The position numbers were made by a program, and so were the translations under genes. DNA of 64,000 nucleotides from Mytilus trossulus (taxonomy: Eukaryota; Mollusca; Bivalvia; Mytilida; Mytilidae), in contig NC_086378.1 of NCBI RefSeq assembly GCF_036588685.1, forward strand, positions 26,823,578 through 26,887,577. Reading direction: 5' to 3'. The notes under the pieces are model-generated. The model made no database searches. It worked only from the letters and a program-made list of their open reading frames with translations, and was not told the origin of the DNA. Below, one piece after another: positions 12,201 to 21,561 of the stretch; within the stretch, counting starts at the first letter, position 1; every line of letters starts with the position of its first letter.

Positions 12201-13751
12201 TGACCGTAACAATTGTTTATTTTTATTATAATAAGACAAATGTTATACTAAGAGTGAGTAACTCTTTGTATAAGCTACTTGGATTCATTTATTTTCGTGG
12301 GTATCAATTTTCATGGATTGCTGAAAACTTACTTATTCGTGGATATTTTATTTCGTGGTTTTGACAATCTCTGTATACAAAGCCTATTGGAAATGTGTTA
12401 TTCGTTGAGCACTTGAATTCGTGAACCAAAAGTTGTGATTTTCACCGAGGCCAAAGGCCGAGAGCGAATGTCATGCTTCTGGCGTTGATAAATCATATGG
12501 TTGTAACACGTACACGATATGTTATCGACCTTCTCAAAATTAAAAGGAATCAAGTTGTCCCGGTCCTATATCTCATTTTGTTCATAACTTACCCAAATGC
12601 TTGTCTAATTTTTAGGTAATGGTAAACAGTTTTGAATCATTTAACTGTGCATAGTTACACGTAGTTGTTGGAGGCGGATCTTTGGTAGTCGCTGAAACAT
12701 TCAATCACCATGTACAATGTAATCCGTGTGCATCACATTCTATTGTTAAAAACAGTAAACCTTACCCTTGCTGTCTGTGTGTTACTCGTGCCATTTTGTA
12801 GATGTCCGTTTACGCTTTCGTCGATTAAATTTAGTCTATATTAACTGCAATTTGTATATCTTTAACGACATATTGAATATAATTTCACTTCTTACTTTTG
12901 TAGGTCTTTAATCCATGTCATGTAATTGGTTCCAAGGGATTTCAGTTCTGCCACAAATTCCTTGAGATTATGTGCGTCAACATGAATATCCAGTGTACTA
13001 TTGAGGGACTTTGGTATGTTCCAAATATCAACCTACAAGAATTGAAAATATCATTACGTGTCTCTTTCTAACATTTATTTATTCAAACAAAACCAATGTA
13101 TTATAAATCCTTATTGTTATCTATATCGAGTGTCATTTTTCTACTGACTTTTACGGAGCACATGAATTTACATTCTGGTTTTATTGAGATTTGTGTTGTT
13201 TCATCTAATAAAATGAGACATATATCCACAAAAGTGCAAGGGCTATATAGCTCGTCAAGTTGGTTAAAATCTTCCATTTTTCAGCTCTAGGATAACGGTA
13301 TCGGTAACTTTACATAGTTTCTATGTTTTATTATATTAAAATAACAAAATTAAAGTACTAACATTGTATTTTTTACCCAGGTCTACAATTTTCAGAATAT
13401 CATCCGAACTCTTTGGAAGAATACGAAGCACCTGATTCCTGAAAAATAAATCGTCAAGACTATTATTTGTTCCATTAAAAATTTAACAACATTAACATGA
13501 TAAAGAACGGAATAATTATGTGAATATTTGTTATCCTTAGAACAAAAAAAAATGTGCTGTACATTCTTTAAATTTAAATGTGTTTAGGACAGGAATGTGT
13601 GCATAATTTAATTTTAAAAAACTGGTATTCCATTTAAAATCAACCATTATAACATTATATTACTCACATACCCATCGAATCTTTTCTTGCTAGATGGTAG
13701 TCCGGTTGTAAACGTAACTGCCAACAGCAAGAACAGGAAGAAACTCCTCAT
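118..13751 (-). CDS. Secreted zinc carboxypeptidase, M14A (CPA/CPB type), 3' end off window
   Basis: Ten exons (13672-13751, 13363-13438, 12896-13032, 12080-12170, 7072-7170, 5517-5615, 4973-5083, 3312-3411, 1108-1310, 118-202) join in frame to about 360 residues. Residues 1 to about 18 are a signal peptide (MRSFFLFLLLAVTF). Residues 28-128 match the M14A propeptide, including a QVLRI and a VDIW block, and KSR before AAASF at the end of exon 4 looks like a trypsin-type activation site. The catalytic part has zinc ligands His178 and Glu181 in IHAREWI, substrate-binding Asn255-Arg256 in VDLNRNF, and the third zinc ligand His309 in LNLHSYGQ; spacing matches bovine CPA. The family removes C-terminal residues from peptides, typically as a secreted digestive enzyme. 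The catalytic Glu and the S1' specificity residue lie in exons beyond position 1, so A-type and B-type cannot be separated. The upstream acceptor one base before the ATG implies a non-coding 5' exon. Confidence 0.93.
725..850. repeat. Dispersed repeat copy (Crg-type, family M)
   Basis: A stretch running from tccgagga to ttcctgacttggtacagg also occurs at about 5175-5300 and 22920-23015, and inverted near 19840-19930. Family name is local to this annotation; no coding potential is visible. Confidence 0.6.
1108..1310 (-). CDS. Carboxypeptidase exon 9 (third zinc ligand)
   Basis: Two nt plus 67 codons, with AFSEPEALAV and LNLHSYGQLWLWPWGYT. The His in LNLHS is the third zinc ligand. Donor GTAAGA. 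Confidence 0.96.
1734..1882. repeat. Hairpin-forming inverted repeat
   Basis: The left arm (attgaatgcttctttttgta) is matched inverted at about 1862-1880, and a second block around aagcgttgaccg is matched by cggtcaacgctt. Arms are about 50 bp with a 40-50 bp loop. Part of the arm recurs near 37110-37175. It lies in an intron of the carboxypeptidase gene. Confidence 0.75.
2030..2330 (+). repeat. 3' tail fragment of the reverse transcriptase element
   Basis: It contains the same block as the tail after 8461 and at 10600-10830 (agactatttaccggatttgt, then a tgtggagca / cttaccctt / tttggt pattern). It is a diverged 5'-truncated copy with no coding part. Confidence 0.65.
2735..3110 (+). repeat. Dispersed repeat copy (family C)
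   Basis: A gaatgtgtcaaagag block, a cccgcacccgg block and a tgagatctcaaccctccccta block recur in the same order at 18685-19080 and 44958-45105 (start only), and inverted at 34880-35280. Intronic here. Confidence 0.7.
3312..3411 (-). CDS. Carboxypeptidase exon 8 (Asn-Arg substrate site)
   Basis: 33 codons plus 1 nt: NRMWRKNR, then GVDLNRNFGFHWNP. The Asn-Arg pair corresponds to bovine Asn144 and Arg145, which bind the substrate carboxylate. Confidence 0.96.
4973..5083 (-). CDS. Carboxypeptidase exon 7
   Basis: 37 codons in phase 0, including LLPLMNPDGYEYSRTN, a highly conserved M14A block. Acceptor tttag, donor GTAAGT. Confidence 0.95.
5175..5300 (+). repeat. Dispersed repeat copy (family M)
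   Basis: Shares aactccgagga and ttcctgacttggtacatg with copies at 725-850 and 22920-23015. Intronic in the carboxypeptidase gene. Confidence 0.6.
5517..5615 (-). CDS. Carboxypeptidase exon 6 (zinc ligands HxxE)
   Basis: 33 codons, VSSGGSKK to MYIIDQ. It carries DGGIHAREWIS with the first two zinc ligands (His178, Glu181) and the family's conserved Arg between them. Confidence 0.96.
5650..6142. repeat. Dispersed repeat copy (family K)
   Basis: Aligns over roughly 490 bp, in the same orientation, with 60225-60746: shared blocks include tttagaagaagtttact, acatgttaaacacgtgctca and tgttaaatcataac. Reading frames inside it are short and not shared between the two copies, so it looks non-coding. 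Confidence 0.7.
6143..6700 (-). repeat. Two tandem copies of family A repeat
   Basis: The block from aaggattttcttatcccagg to tggtacctttgataactatt occurs twice (about 6145-6340 and 6493-6697), separated by 150 bp that appears to be the rest of the unit. Other copies: 15688-15875, 17870-18640, 26340-26545, 32735-32915. The signature is gccagacgcgcgtttcgtc. One frame reads KSIEDPKFQKVVPN, but no copy holds a complete gene. Confidence 0.8.
7072..7170 (-). CDS. Carboxypeptidase exon 5 (GC donor)
   Basis: 33 codons, ISNHLDAVALASRY to GRSIKYLK, matching the start of the mature enzyme. The acceptor is canonical (cacag), but the donor is AAG|GCAAGT, a GC-AG intron. No nearby GT keeps the frame. Confidence 0.92.
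7215..7410 (-). repeat. Inverted 3' tail fragment of the reverse transcriptase element
   Basis: The reverse complement matches the tail at 10600-10830 (gtttttggtggggttcgtgt, gccatggcgttgtca, gtttgactgtccctttgg). It sits just downstream of carboxypeptidase exon 5 on the minus strand, opposite in orientation to the reverse transcriptase fragment that follows. Confidence 0.75.
7538..8460 (+). pseudogene. Reverse transcriptase fragment, Penelope-type (5'-truncated)
   Basis: An open frame of about 305 codons runs to TAA at 8458-8460. It has RT motif A as FDFSTLYTSIPH, motif B as GIPMGTNCAPLLADLFL and the catalytic motif as YIDDVLS, followed by SSLRKFYGRHHELVDRYG. This motif layout fits Penelope-like elements better than LINEs or LTR elements, but no GIY-YIG domain is seen, so the assignment is tentative. 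The frame stays open to its stop, so the copy is fairly young; the N-terminal part of the protein is missing. It sits sense to the window but antisense in the carboxypeptidase intron. Fragments of the same family occur at 2030, 7215 and 42600. Confidence 0.8.
8532..9193 (+). repeat. Copy 1 of the 662-bp TIR element
   Basis: Bounded by TAA on the left and TTA on the right. By eye it differs from copy 2 at only two positions (cagcatat versus cagtatat; actgtcaa versus actggcaa). Confidence 0.85.
9938..10599 (+). repeat. Copy 2 of the 662-bp TIR element
   Basis: Same length and orientation as copy 1, bounded by TAA on both sides. The near identity implies a recent origin or gene conversion. Confidence 0.85.
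11095..12115. repeat. 33-bp minisatellite built on the exon 4 splice donor
   Basis: About 30 units of 33 bp (plus-strand consensus near attacctgatagctggaatg then ataatatgacata). A non-repeat break sits at about 11238-11308. Higher-order periods are visible: 132 bp around 11430-11640 and 66 bp around 11816-12080. The outermost unit is the real end of carboxypeptidase exon 4 plus its donor. At least ten intronic units keep the TCAGGT core, so each is a potential decoy donor. Confidence 0.88.
12080..12170 (-). CDS. Carboxypeptidase exon 4 (activation region; seeds a minisatellite)
   Basis: One nt plus 30 codons, from LIENEN to SHYHSSFQ; donor CAG|GTAATT. KSR in the middle is a plausible activation cleavage site. 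The last 33 bp or so, together with the donor, is the outermost unit of the 33-bp tandem array that fills the adjoining intron. Confidence 0.88.
12280..12425. repeat. Dispersed repeat copy (family L)
   Basis: The block tcatttattttcgtgggtat through ccaataggc-type sequence recurs inverted at about 43385-43565. Non-coding. Confidence 0.65.
12896..13032 (-). CDS. Carboxypeptidase exon 3 (propeptide)
   Basis: 45 codons plus 2 nt, acceptor ttgtag, donor GTAAGA. It starts VDIWNIPKSL and ends WIKDLQ, a typical M14 propeptide pattern. Confidence 0.92.
13363..13438 (-). CDS. Carboxypeptidase exon 2 (propeptide start)
   Basis: It encodes NQVLRILPKSSDDI and ends KKYN before donor GTTAGT. A stronger-looking GTAAAA donor lies 14 nt inside the exon but would put the join out of frame with exon 3. 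The GTTAGT donor keeps phase 0 and gives the usual propeptide spacing. Confidence 0.85.
13672..13751 (-). CDS. Carboxypeptidase exon 1 (signal peptide)
   Basis: ATG at 13751-13749, 26 codons plus 2 nt, donor GTATGT. It encodes a hydrophobic leader followed by a basic KKRFD stretch. An acceptor (tttcag) ends one base before the ATG, so transcription probably starts in a separate upstream exon. Confidence 0.9.
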
Positions 13752-14014
13752 GCTGAAATCATGAAACAATATATTGTACAGTCATATGAAACATATTCTA
13801 GATTTCTAACATCTGTGCATTTAGTAAACGTATTGAATCCTGCACAATTCATTTGCACGTAGTCAAAGGTTGATTATAAGAATGATGGTCTGTGCGACGT
13901 CCTGTGTCAGACATTGAAACTAAGCACAAAAAAAGGACCGCATGCATTTGGGTATATGCCCAGCCGACTAGTTAATAAAGCGATATTTTCATTGGATAAC
14001 ACTATTAATGAAGC

Positions 14015-14625
14015 ACAACCTAACTTCATTTTAGCATAAGCTAAATTCATTAATTATAAGCTAAATTCATCTGTGCATAAGCTAAATCCATTTTAGCATG
14101 AGCTGAATTTATTTTAGCATAAGCTTAAATCATTTTACAATAATCTAAATCCATTTTATCATAACCTGAATTTTTAAGCTAAAATCATTTTAAAATAAGC
14201 TGAATTCATTTAAGCATAAGCTTAATTCATTTTAGCATAAGCTAAAGTCATTTAAGCGTAAGCATATTTCATTTTAGCATAAGCTAAATTCATTTTAGCA
14301 TAAGCTAAATTCATTTTAGCATAAGCTAAATTCATTTTAGCATAAGCTGATTTCATTGAATATTTTACTAAATGAATTAAGTATATGCTAAAATTGACCT
14401 GGCTTGTATGATCATATATGCGAAGTTTAATATTTATGACCTTAATTCCGTGCCGATATTTCTTTATAAGCTGAACAATTCAGCATATGCTAAATTGATT
14501 CAAGCTTATACTAAAATGAATTCAGCTTATGCTAAAATGAATTAAGTTTCTGCTTGGATGAATTTAGCTTATGCTAAAAATCATTTCAGCATAAGCTTGA
14601 ATGAATTTAACATATGCTAAAAGCT
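14015..14625. repeat. Inverted array of 21-bp repeats
   Basis: The unit ttagcataagctaaattcat repeats about 15 times from 14021 to 14362, then occurs in the opposite orientation (aatttagcttatgctaaaat) from about 14370 to 14622, with a unique stretch near 14400-14475. The two halves could pair as a long imperfect hairpin. It lies 0.3-0.9 kb upstream of the carboxypeptidase start codon. Confidence 0.8.
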
Positions 14626-15687
14626 AATATTATGACCCTGATTGTGCGACTTACCAAAGGAATATATTGTAGTATATGTGTTATGTACAAGTTGCAATTT
14701 TGTACAGGTCACATTTACAAAAATATTGCTTTAAAATGGTTTTAACATGTTCAAAGTTTGAAAAAAATAATAAAGCGGAATATACATGCACGATTGAAAT
14801 TTATTAAATAGTAAAGAACAATAATCAAAAGCAAAATAATGCTACATTTTTATTCATTTTAGAAAAAGAGTTTTTTTTTACTAGTTGCAACAAGACAAAG
14901 ACATGTGATACCTTGAGACGCACCCTTTCATTCTTCTACATTAACTCCTACTAGTCTTACAGCTGAACTAGCTTTCTGTAACTGCGAGTACTCTTAGATC
15001 AATACTTAGTGTGTTTTTACTGTTGGGATATACAAGTGCCTGGACACATACACTTTGTGTTTTGTTATTTTGTATTTCTATTTGTATCCTTCTGATGAGT
15101 TAAGTCTTTTTCAACTGAATTTTAAAGTTCGTTCTTATTTTGTACTGTTGTCCCAGGTTATGGTAGGTTTGTGAACCCGCTAACATGTTTAACCCCGCCC
15201 AATGCATATCACTCATTGGGACTTCAAACATATTTAAAGTTGCATTTGCAAAATAAATTATCTGGTTTCTAAACATGTATCGCATAATTTGTCAAACTTT
15301 AGTTCTAATTTTATAGACATTGTATTAATTGCATTGTCAGTAATGTGTTCGGTCCCGAAAAAAGGGTATTCACTATCAGTAATATTGGATGCATAATTTG
15401 ATTCGAATGTTGCTTGTGAGTCTTCAGTTGGAATACCAGGTGAGCATACCTGATAATGTGCATTTTAAAAGCCTTTAAGGTATTTAAAAGCAATTATAAA
15501 AACTATTTATCTTGTCATTAACAGTATCAAAAAAGTACCACACTAACATGAAAGGACGATAGCAAACAAAAAACTGAAAATGTTATTGAGGTTTAAGGCA
15601 TTTGTTGTAATAATAGAAATATATTTTTATTTTAAGATTTTGTAAAAGTTAAAACCATTTTTAAGACATATTTTGTACATATTATAA

Positions 15688-15875
15688 TAGTTATCAAAAG
15701 TACCAGGATTATAATTCAGTACGACGGACGCGCGTTTCTTCTACATAAGACTCATCATTGACGCTTTAATCGAAATATTTATAAAGCCAAACAAGTACAA
15801 AGTTGAAGAGCATTGAGGATCAAAAATTCCAAAAAGATGTGCCCAATACGGCTAAGGTAATCTATGCCTGGAAAT
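15688..15875 (+). repeat. Dispersed repeat copy (family A)
   Basis: Runs from tatcaaaagtaccaggatta through the acgcgcgtttc signature to gtaatctatgcctgg. Partial unit, forward orientation. Confidence 0.75.
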
Positions 15876-16124
15876 ATTTTACGCATAAAATCGTTTTAGT
15901 TAAGCCTTGAATAAAACTTAAATATTATTTACAACATGTACACTTGCTTTTTAGTGGGTTTTTTCTGAGTTTTACTCTAAACGCAAGAAATTTGAAGGCC
16001 TCATGCAGATATCCAATACATATCTTAAACTAAACATACTGATATATGAATGATGATAGATCAATAAACCTTTTTGTATTCTCGAATTCAATTGAACAAA
16101 AAGTGTCCTTATATATAGACATAA

Positions 16125-16205
16125 GAAGATGTGGTATGAGTGTCAATGAGACAACTATCCATTCAAATCACAATTTATAATAGTAAACCCTTATAACTTT
16201 GCCTT
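16125..16205 (+). repeat. Dispersed repeat fragment (family B)
   Basis: Starts agaagatgtggtatgagtgt and continues with gagacaactatccattcaaa. Copies also at 37225-37400, 49312-49394 and 55815-55985, and inverted at 43840-43945 and 56620-56765. Confidence 0.7.
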
Positions 16206-16269
16206 AACATGCATGTATATGATGTATAACATGTCGAATATGTAAAAGAGAGAAGAAACATACCAAAGA

Positions 16270-16450
16270 AACATTCTAACTGATAAGTTTAAAACAAATG
16301 AAGTATGGCGTATGGCTAAAAGGTATAAGACCAACAAACTATTGAAAGTACACAATATACAACATAGAATAATTAATACCTCAGCAATGAGATCCCCAAT
16401 TACACTGGGATGATATCAAATGCTCCAGAACGCTTCCTCCAGAAGGGTAA
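16270..16450 (-). repeat. Diverged tail fragment of the reverse transcriptase element
   Basis: An old copy in the orientation of 7215-7410: shared patterns include cacaatatacaacat, gagatcccc and aaatgctccagaa. Confidence 0.45.
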
Positions 16451-16695
16451 AAGGTCATGCATCGTTTGAAACTCGTTATTTAAAAGATCTATCGGATGCA
16501 ACACTGTGTTTTGATGGGTGGTTGAGGTTAATGACATTTTATCTGATACTAGACAGTTTTATTTATATCACTTCCTTGTCTAGTTGGTAAATTGGAACGT
16601 TTTAAATTTTTATTAGCAGTAACATATTGTTTTCAATTATTCAATCCTTATAAAGTGTTCTTGATATTAACATACTATGAGAAATGTACACATAC

Positions 16696-16780
16696 CTGAT
16701 CAAATGAAATGTCCCAAAGTAACGTAACTTCTTATCAGGATCAGATATAAACTATCGAAACGTAAGTTGGCAGTCAAAAG
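16696..16780 (-). promoter_or_regulatory. Possible non-coding 5' exon and promoter of the carboxypeptidase gene
   Basis: Carboxypeptidase exon 1 has a splice acceptor one base before its ATG, so an upstream exon is needed. The best donor seen upstream on the minus strand is TTGATCAG|GTATGTG at 16696, following a GATCCTGATAAGAAG stretch that includes a GATA-type site (TGATAAG), common near gut-expressed genes. The exon's 5' edge is a guess; no transcript evidence is available. Confidence 0.35.
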
Positions 16781-16799
16781 GTCAGACACCTCGTGACAC

Positions 16800-17860
16800 T
16801 TTAGTAGTTAAATATCTTGATATAGTTCAGAAGAAATAAATGTTTTGTCTTTTATTATATACCCCTTTTTAATTTAATCACGAGATTGAGACGGAATGAA
16901 CGAAGCAAGATGTTTGCAAAGAAATCAATGCAGTCAATTACTTTGTGAAAACGACAAAAGCCATTTGGGAGGAAATAAAATAAGACAAAACCACAGCATG
17001 AGAACGATAAGTTCTCATATATGTCCAAACAGCCCAATGCAATTAAACTTCCGCTTAAAGGTTAGTTACTAAATGGATAATTCGGTAAAAAGCCGGTTGA
17101 TGAAGAATAGATTATGGAAAATAATTTGTTAATGCTTGTTGCATGATGATTTCAAATGATTATTTGTTGTATTGTGTGTTTTTTTTTTACATGCATAAAT
17201 AAAGCCCACTGTAAAGACAACCTTCCGATTAAACTTTTTTTGACTGCAACTAATTACTAAAAGTATTTTTCTTTTCTTTCCATAAATATTTATAGATATT
17301 GTATCAAAAGTTTACTTTCTTTTGTCTTCAGAATTAATAAACGAATTTTGGAAGCAAGAAGCACAGAAAACATTTTATCCAGCAAACATCCGCCAATAGC
17401 ATTACAGCAGATAGAAAGGTAAAAGGTGAAGATGCGACCATCACGATTATTATCGACTGACTGTTCATCCACTGTATAAACTTAAACAGTCAATATATAT
17501 GATACAATCCGATTAGCGATACTCTCTTATTCCTACTTTCATGTCCTTTTTACTATAAATTTAAATCTGTGTTCATAGAACGAACCAGATGGAAAAGTAG
17601 AAGTAGTAGATGTGTCTTGCCAACTTGTTTTAATTTTTAATTTCTATTACTAGAATTGTTTTAGATCTTGAAGGACAAATACTCTTATGTGTGTTTTATT
17701 TTTCTGGGGAAAAACCGTCAACCAGTTCGCTTGACTAATTGAGTCCCAATTAACGAACAACTTCTTTGTAAATTTTAAGTTTTTGCCAAACAGTTAAATA
17801 CATTATTTGACATCAGTTGACCATGTTGACTGAAGAAATATTATTTTGATTGAACTTAAG
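16800..17860. other. Intergenic stretch without recognisable features
   Basis: AT-rich sequence with frames of about 60 codons only, none resembling a known protein or flanked by good splice sites in a consistent way. Confidence 0.5.
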
Positions 17861-17869
17861 GATAAACTC

Positions 17870-18640
17870 ATCATAGGTACCAGGATTTATTTTGCATTTA
17901 CGCCAGACGCGCGTTTCGTCTACAAAAGACTCATCAGTGGCGCTCGAACCCAAAAAGGTTGAAAAGGCCAAATAAAGTAAGAAGTTGAAGAGCATTGATG
18001 ACCACTATTCCTAAAACTTTTCCAAATACAGCTAAGATAGTCTACTCCTGGGGTAGAAAAGCCTTAAAATTTCAAAAATTCAAAACTTTGGTAAACAGTT
18101 AACAGTTATCAAAAGTACCAGGATTATAATTTATAAATATGAACATATCAATGATAAGCTATGTCACCACAGTGTAACCCTCGGGGAATTTAAACTCCAC
18201 CAAAAGTGGTATCGACCCAGTTCTTGTAAATAAACTCATCATAGATACCAGGATTAAATTATGCATTCACGCCAGACACGCGTTTCGTCTACAAAAGATG
18301 CATCAGTGACTCTCGAATCCAAAAAAGTTTTAAAGGCCAAATAAACTACGAAGTTAAAGACAATTGATGACCAAAATTCACAAACTTTTTGCCAAATACA
18401 GGTAAGGTAGTCTATTCCATAGGTAGAAAATCCTTAGAATTTCAAAAATTAAAAAGTTTGTAAACGGTAATTTATAAATATGACCTCATCAATGATAATT
18501 CATGTCAGTACATAATTTAGACTACTGGGCTGGAAATACCCTCGAGGGACTCAAACTCTACCAGCAGTGGCATCGACCCAGAAGTTGTTACTAAACGCAA
18601 CATAAATACCAGGATTAAATTTTGCATTTACGTAGGAGGC
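17870..18640 (+). repeat. Tandem run of family A repeat units
   Basis: Three or more partial units follow each other, each starting near taccaggatta and carrying a cgccagacgcg-type core (17880, 18120 without core, 18250, 18600). The second half of the unit (ctaccagcagtggcatcgac) is also present, as at 6338-6490. Confidence 0.75.
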
Positions 18641-18684
18641 GCGTGATAAAATCCCTTCTTCCTAGATAATGAAGATGTTTATTA

Positions 18685-19113
18685 AAATAAAATTGAGAAA
18701 GGAAATGGTGAATGTGTCAAAACGACAACCACCCGAGCATAGAGCAGACAACAGTCGAAGGCTACCAATGGGTCTTCAATATAGCGAGAATTCCCGCACC
18801 CGTAGGTGTCCGTCAGCTGGCCCCTTAAAAATATGCATACTAGTACAGTGAAGATGGACGTCATACTTAACTCCGAATTATACACACGAAACTAAAATAA
18901 AAATCATACAAGACGAACAAAGTCCAGATGCTCCTGAATTGGGACAGGCGCAAAATTGCAGCGGGGTTAAACATGTTTATGAGATCTCAATCCTCCCCCT
19001 ATACCTCTAGCCAATGTAGAAAAGTAAACGCATAAAAACATTAAAATTTAGCTCAAGTGAAGTCCGAGTCCGATGTCAAAAGATGTAAAAAAAAAAAAAA
19101 AAAAAAAAAAAAA
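18685..19113 (+). repeat. Dispersed repeat copy (family C) with poly-A tract
   Basis: Same block order as 2735-3110, ending in a pure A run of about 27 bp (19087-19113), which suggests spread by retroposition. Confidence 0.7.
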
Positions 19114-19114
19114 T

Positions 19115-21470
19115 GACAGTAATACATAAATAACAACAGACTACTAGCAGTTAACTGACATGCCACCTCTAGACCTCAATTAAACTGATTGAAATATTAT
19201 GTCTTCATCATATGAATATCAGGCACAATCCCTGCCGTTAGGGGTTTAGTATCATACTATCACAAAATATATGAGAATAACATTATATATCTAATTCTTA
19301 ATTGCATGTTGGAATTTTGCCATCTAACAAGACAAAGATGTAGTATCACACATAATATCAAAGCCAAAATGTTTCGGGTTACCTAGGAAATAATCTTTAT
19401 GTAGCCTAAAAAAAAGGTAATGTAACGCAGTATTCAAAAAAACATAAGTAATGTAGCCTTAAAGTAAACAAATTTCATGACGGCTAAACAACAAGTTACC
19501 AGAAATAAGTCTGAATTAAATATATTATGTTTTAGATAATTGCCCATGCTGTAACTGCTGGTACTTATAAGCATTTCCGTTGGAACAATTTTTGCTAAAA
19601 CTTAAGTTACACGAAACCTTATTCTCACTTATTGGCATTCAAATGCTGAGAAAAATGAAATAAAACCTTAAAGCTAACCAGTGACATAACAATTATATAC
19701 ATTTATATAGTCATAATTATAGTATTTACGCGGTAATATGTGACCGTGACTGAGAAAATGGATCCAAATGAGATTTAAAAATATAATAATGAAACAGTAA
19801 CCTTGTGTATCGTTTCTACATTCGAAAACTCATTTGATGAATTTCGGCTTTTACTTTTGCTATTTGTCAAATGACTTTCCGTTTTGAATTTTCCTCGGAA
19901 TTAAGTATTTTTGTGATTTTACTTTTTACACAATAAGCAAATACTTGGATAAAGTTGCTTTGGAAATAATGTTTATAAATTTAACCATCTTGTTTAGGAA
20001 TGTGAACTTGTTATAAATGAGTAGGTTGATAAATCTCAAATAAAATTATGTGCATAATCGTTTACGTGTTAAGCATAATGATTAGATACAGCCTTAATGA
20101 AATTCTAGATTAAGAAAATATTCTCATTATCTTAAAAGCGATCATAAAATAAATGTACAAATGACAAGGCGGCTTATTTCTGTGATTTCCTTAAATAATT
20201 TAATTAAAAGTCATATAAAAACTTTTAATCTTTAAATGTTTTTATTTGCAAACCTTTACTCTGTAAAGTTGTACAACCTACTGTCACCATAAAAAAAATG
20301 ACTAGATAAAAGCAACAGCAGTATTCGACTGTTTAAAAGTAATAAATCGATTGAGGGAAATCAAATCCGGGTTTCATACTGAAAGTGAGGGAAAACATAA
20401 ATGATAAGAGAAAAACGACGGAACAATAGAAAGACTGAAGTGCAACAAAAACAAATAAAATAACTGTATTTTTGGCATCTTCTAGTGACCCTCGGTAAAT
20501 AGTTAATACATCTAATCCATACGGCTTTGTAGCCATTTTTGTGTTTTCTGAACAATAACGATTACCATATACTGTTGTTTACTATGCTGTGTCCCTTTTA
20601 ATTTTAAATACATGTTCATGAAATTATATTAAATAGATTATTGTTTTTGCTGAGTAAGTATTTGTCAGTAACGAACTATAAATATTGGTGTGTAATTCCC
20701 TGTCCCAAATACTTATTTGGATGGCTTTTTTGTCCTTTGAACAACAAACATCAGAATATAAAATACGCATTTTTTTGTGTCCAGAGGTTTTTTTTAATTT
20801 AAAATGAGCAACAGCTTTACTCCGAAAATATATATATGACACATATTCACATCCTTTAAGAGTGCATTTTTAACGAAATATAATTATGGGTTAAGCTGTT
20901 TCATAAATCTAAATGTCATTGGTGAGTAACACAAGTGTTTTAAGATAACCCAACGCACGCATGCATTCTCGTTTATTTTTGTCTCAATTTTCTTAATTGT
21001 TTCAGGGTGTCTATAGTTTGTGCTAATATTTGCAAATCACGAATCTACTAAACTATTTTATATCACAAAACATAGTCAAGAATATTATATAAATGTTTTT
21101 TTGTATTTGAACAGGTCAGGAAGCATTTATTGCTACACATTATAATTGAAGTTTAGGTGGGATCAGGTATAGAAAGCGACGTCATTCGAATTTATCACTG
21201 GTAGTAAAAAGATTTTACGATACAATACCCACATACAAATATTTCTTGTGGTACATTGTACTTAAAAATTGCATGTGTTTTGCAAAACATTTTTATTGTA
21301 CAACCACTCGACCACATGTAACTAACGACAAATCGTACATAGAGTTATATTACAAATTACATTAACATTGACTGCTGATATGTATCATTTACGTCAATGA
21401 CCGTTCAATTCAAATTAACAATTATTCATAATAATCTAGTCACAATGTCCTTATAGTATATTTTTTGAAG
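19115..21470. other. Intergenic stretch between carboxypeptidase and P450 genes
   Basis: Apart from an inverted family M fragment near 19840-19930 and a diverged piece near 21820, nothing recognisable. The minus strand near 21292-21297 has AATAAA about 180 bp past the P450 stop. Confidence 0.5.
21292..21297 (-). terminator. Candidate polyadenylation signal of the P450 gene
   Basis: AATAAA on the minus strand about 180 bp downstream of the stop codon at 21475. Position is reasonable for a short 3' UTR, but the sequence is AT-rich and the motif is expected by chance. Confidence 0.3.
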
Positions 21471-21474
21471 TTTT

Positions 21475-21561
21475 CTATTGTGCGTCTTTACGTGGATTAG
21501 CATTCAAAACTATTCCATTCTGTGCCTTCAGAACAAATCCTTTTTCAAATGTGACCGGTAT
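21475..21561 (-). CDS. P450 exon 14 (C-terminus)
   Basis: 28 codons and TAG: IPVTFEKGFVLKAQNGIVLN to RKDAQ, a typical CYP3-type C-terminal strand. Confidence 0.94.
   Translation of the reverse strand: MPVTFEKGFVLKAQNGIVLNANPRKDAQ

Noticed and set aside
13377..13438. Carboxypeptidase exon 2 ending at the GTAAAA donor
   Set aside because: It would end in phase 1 and hit TGA after joining exon 3; the GTTAGT donor 14 nt further keeps frame and family spacing.
16855..17995. Several minus-strand frames of about 60 codons
   Set aside because: No conserved motifs or consistent splice sites; the last one lies in a family A repeat.
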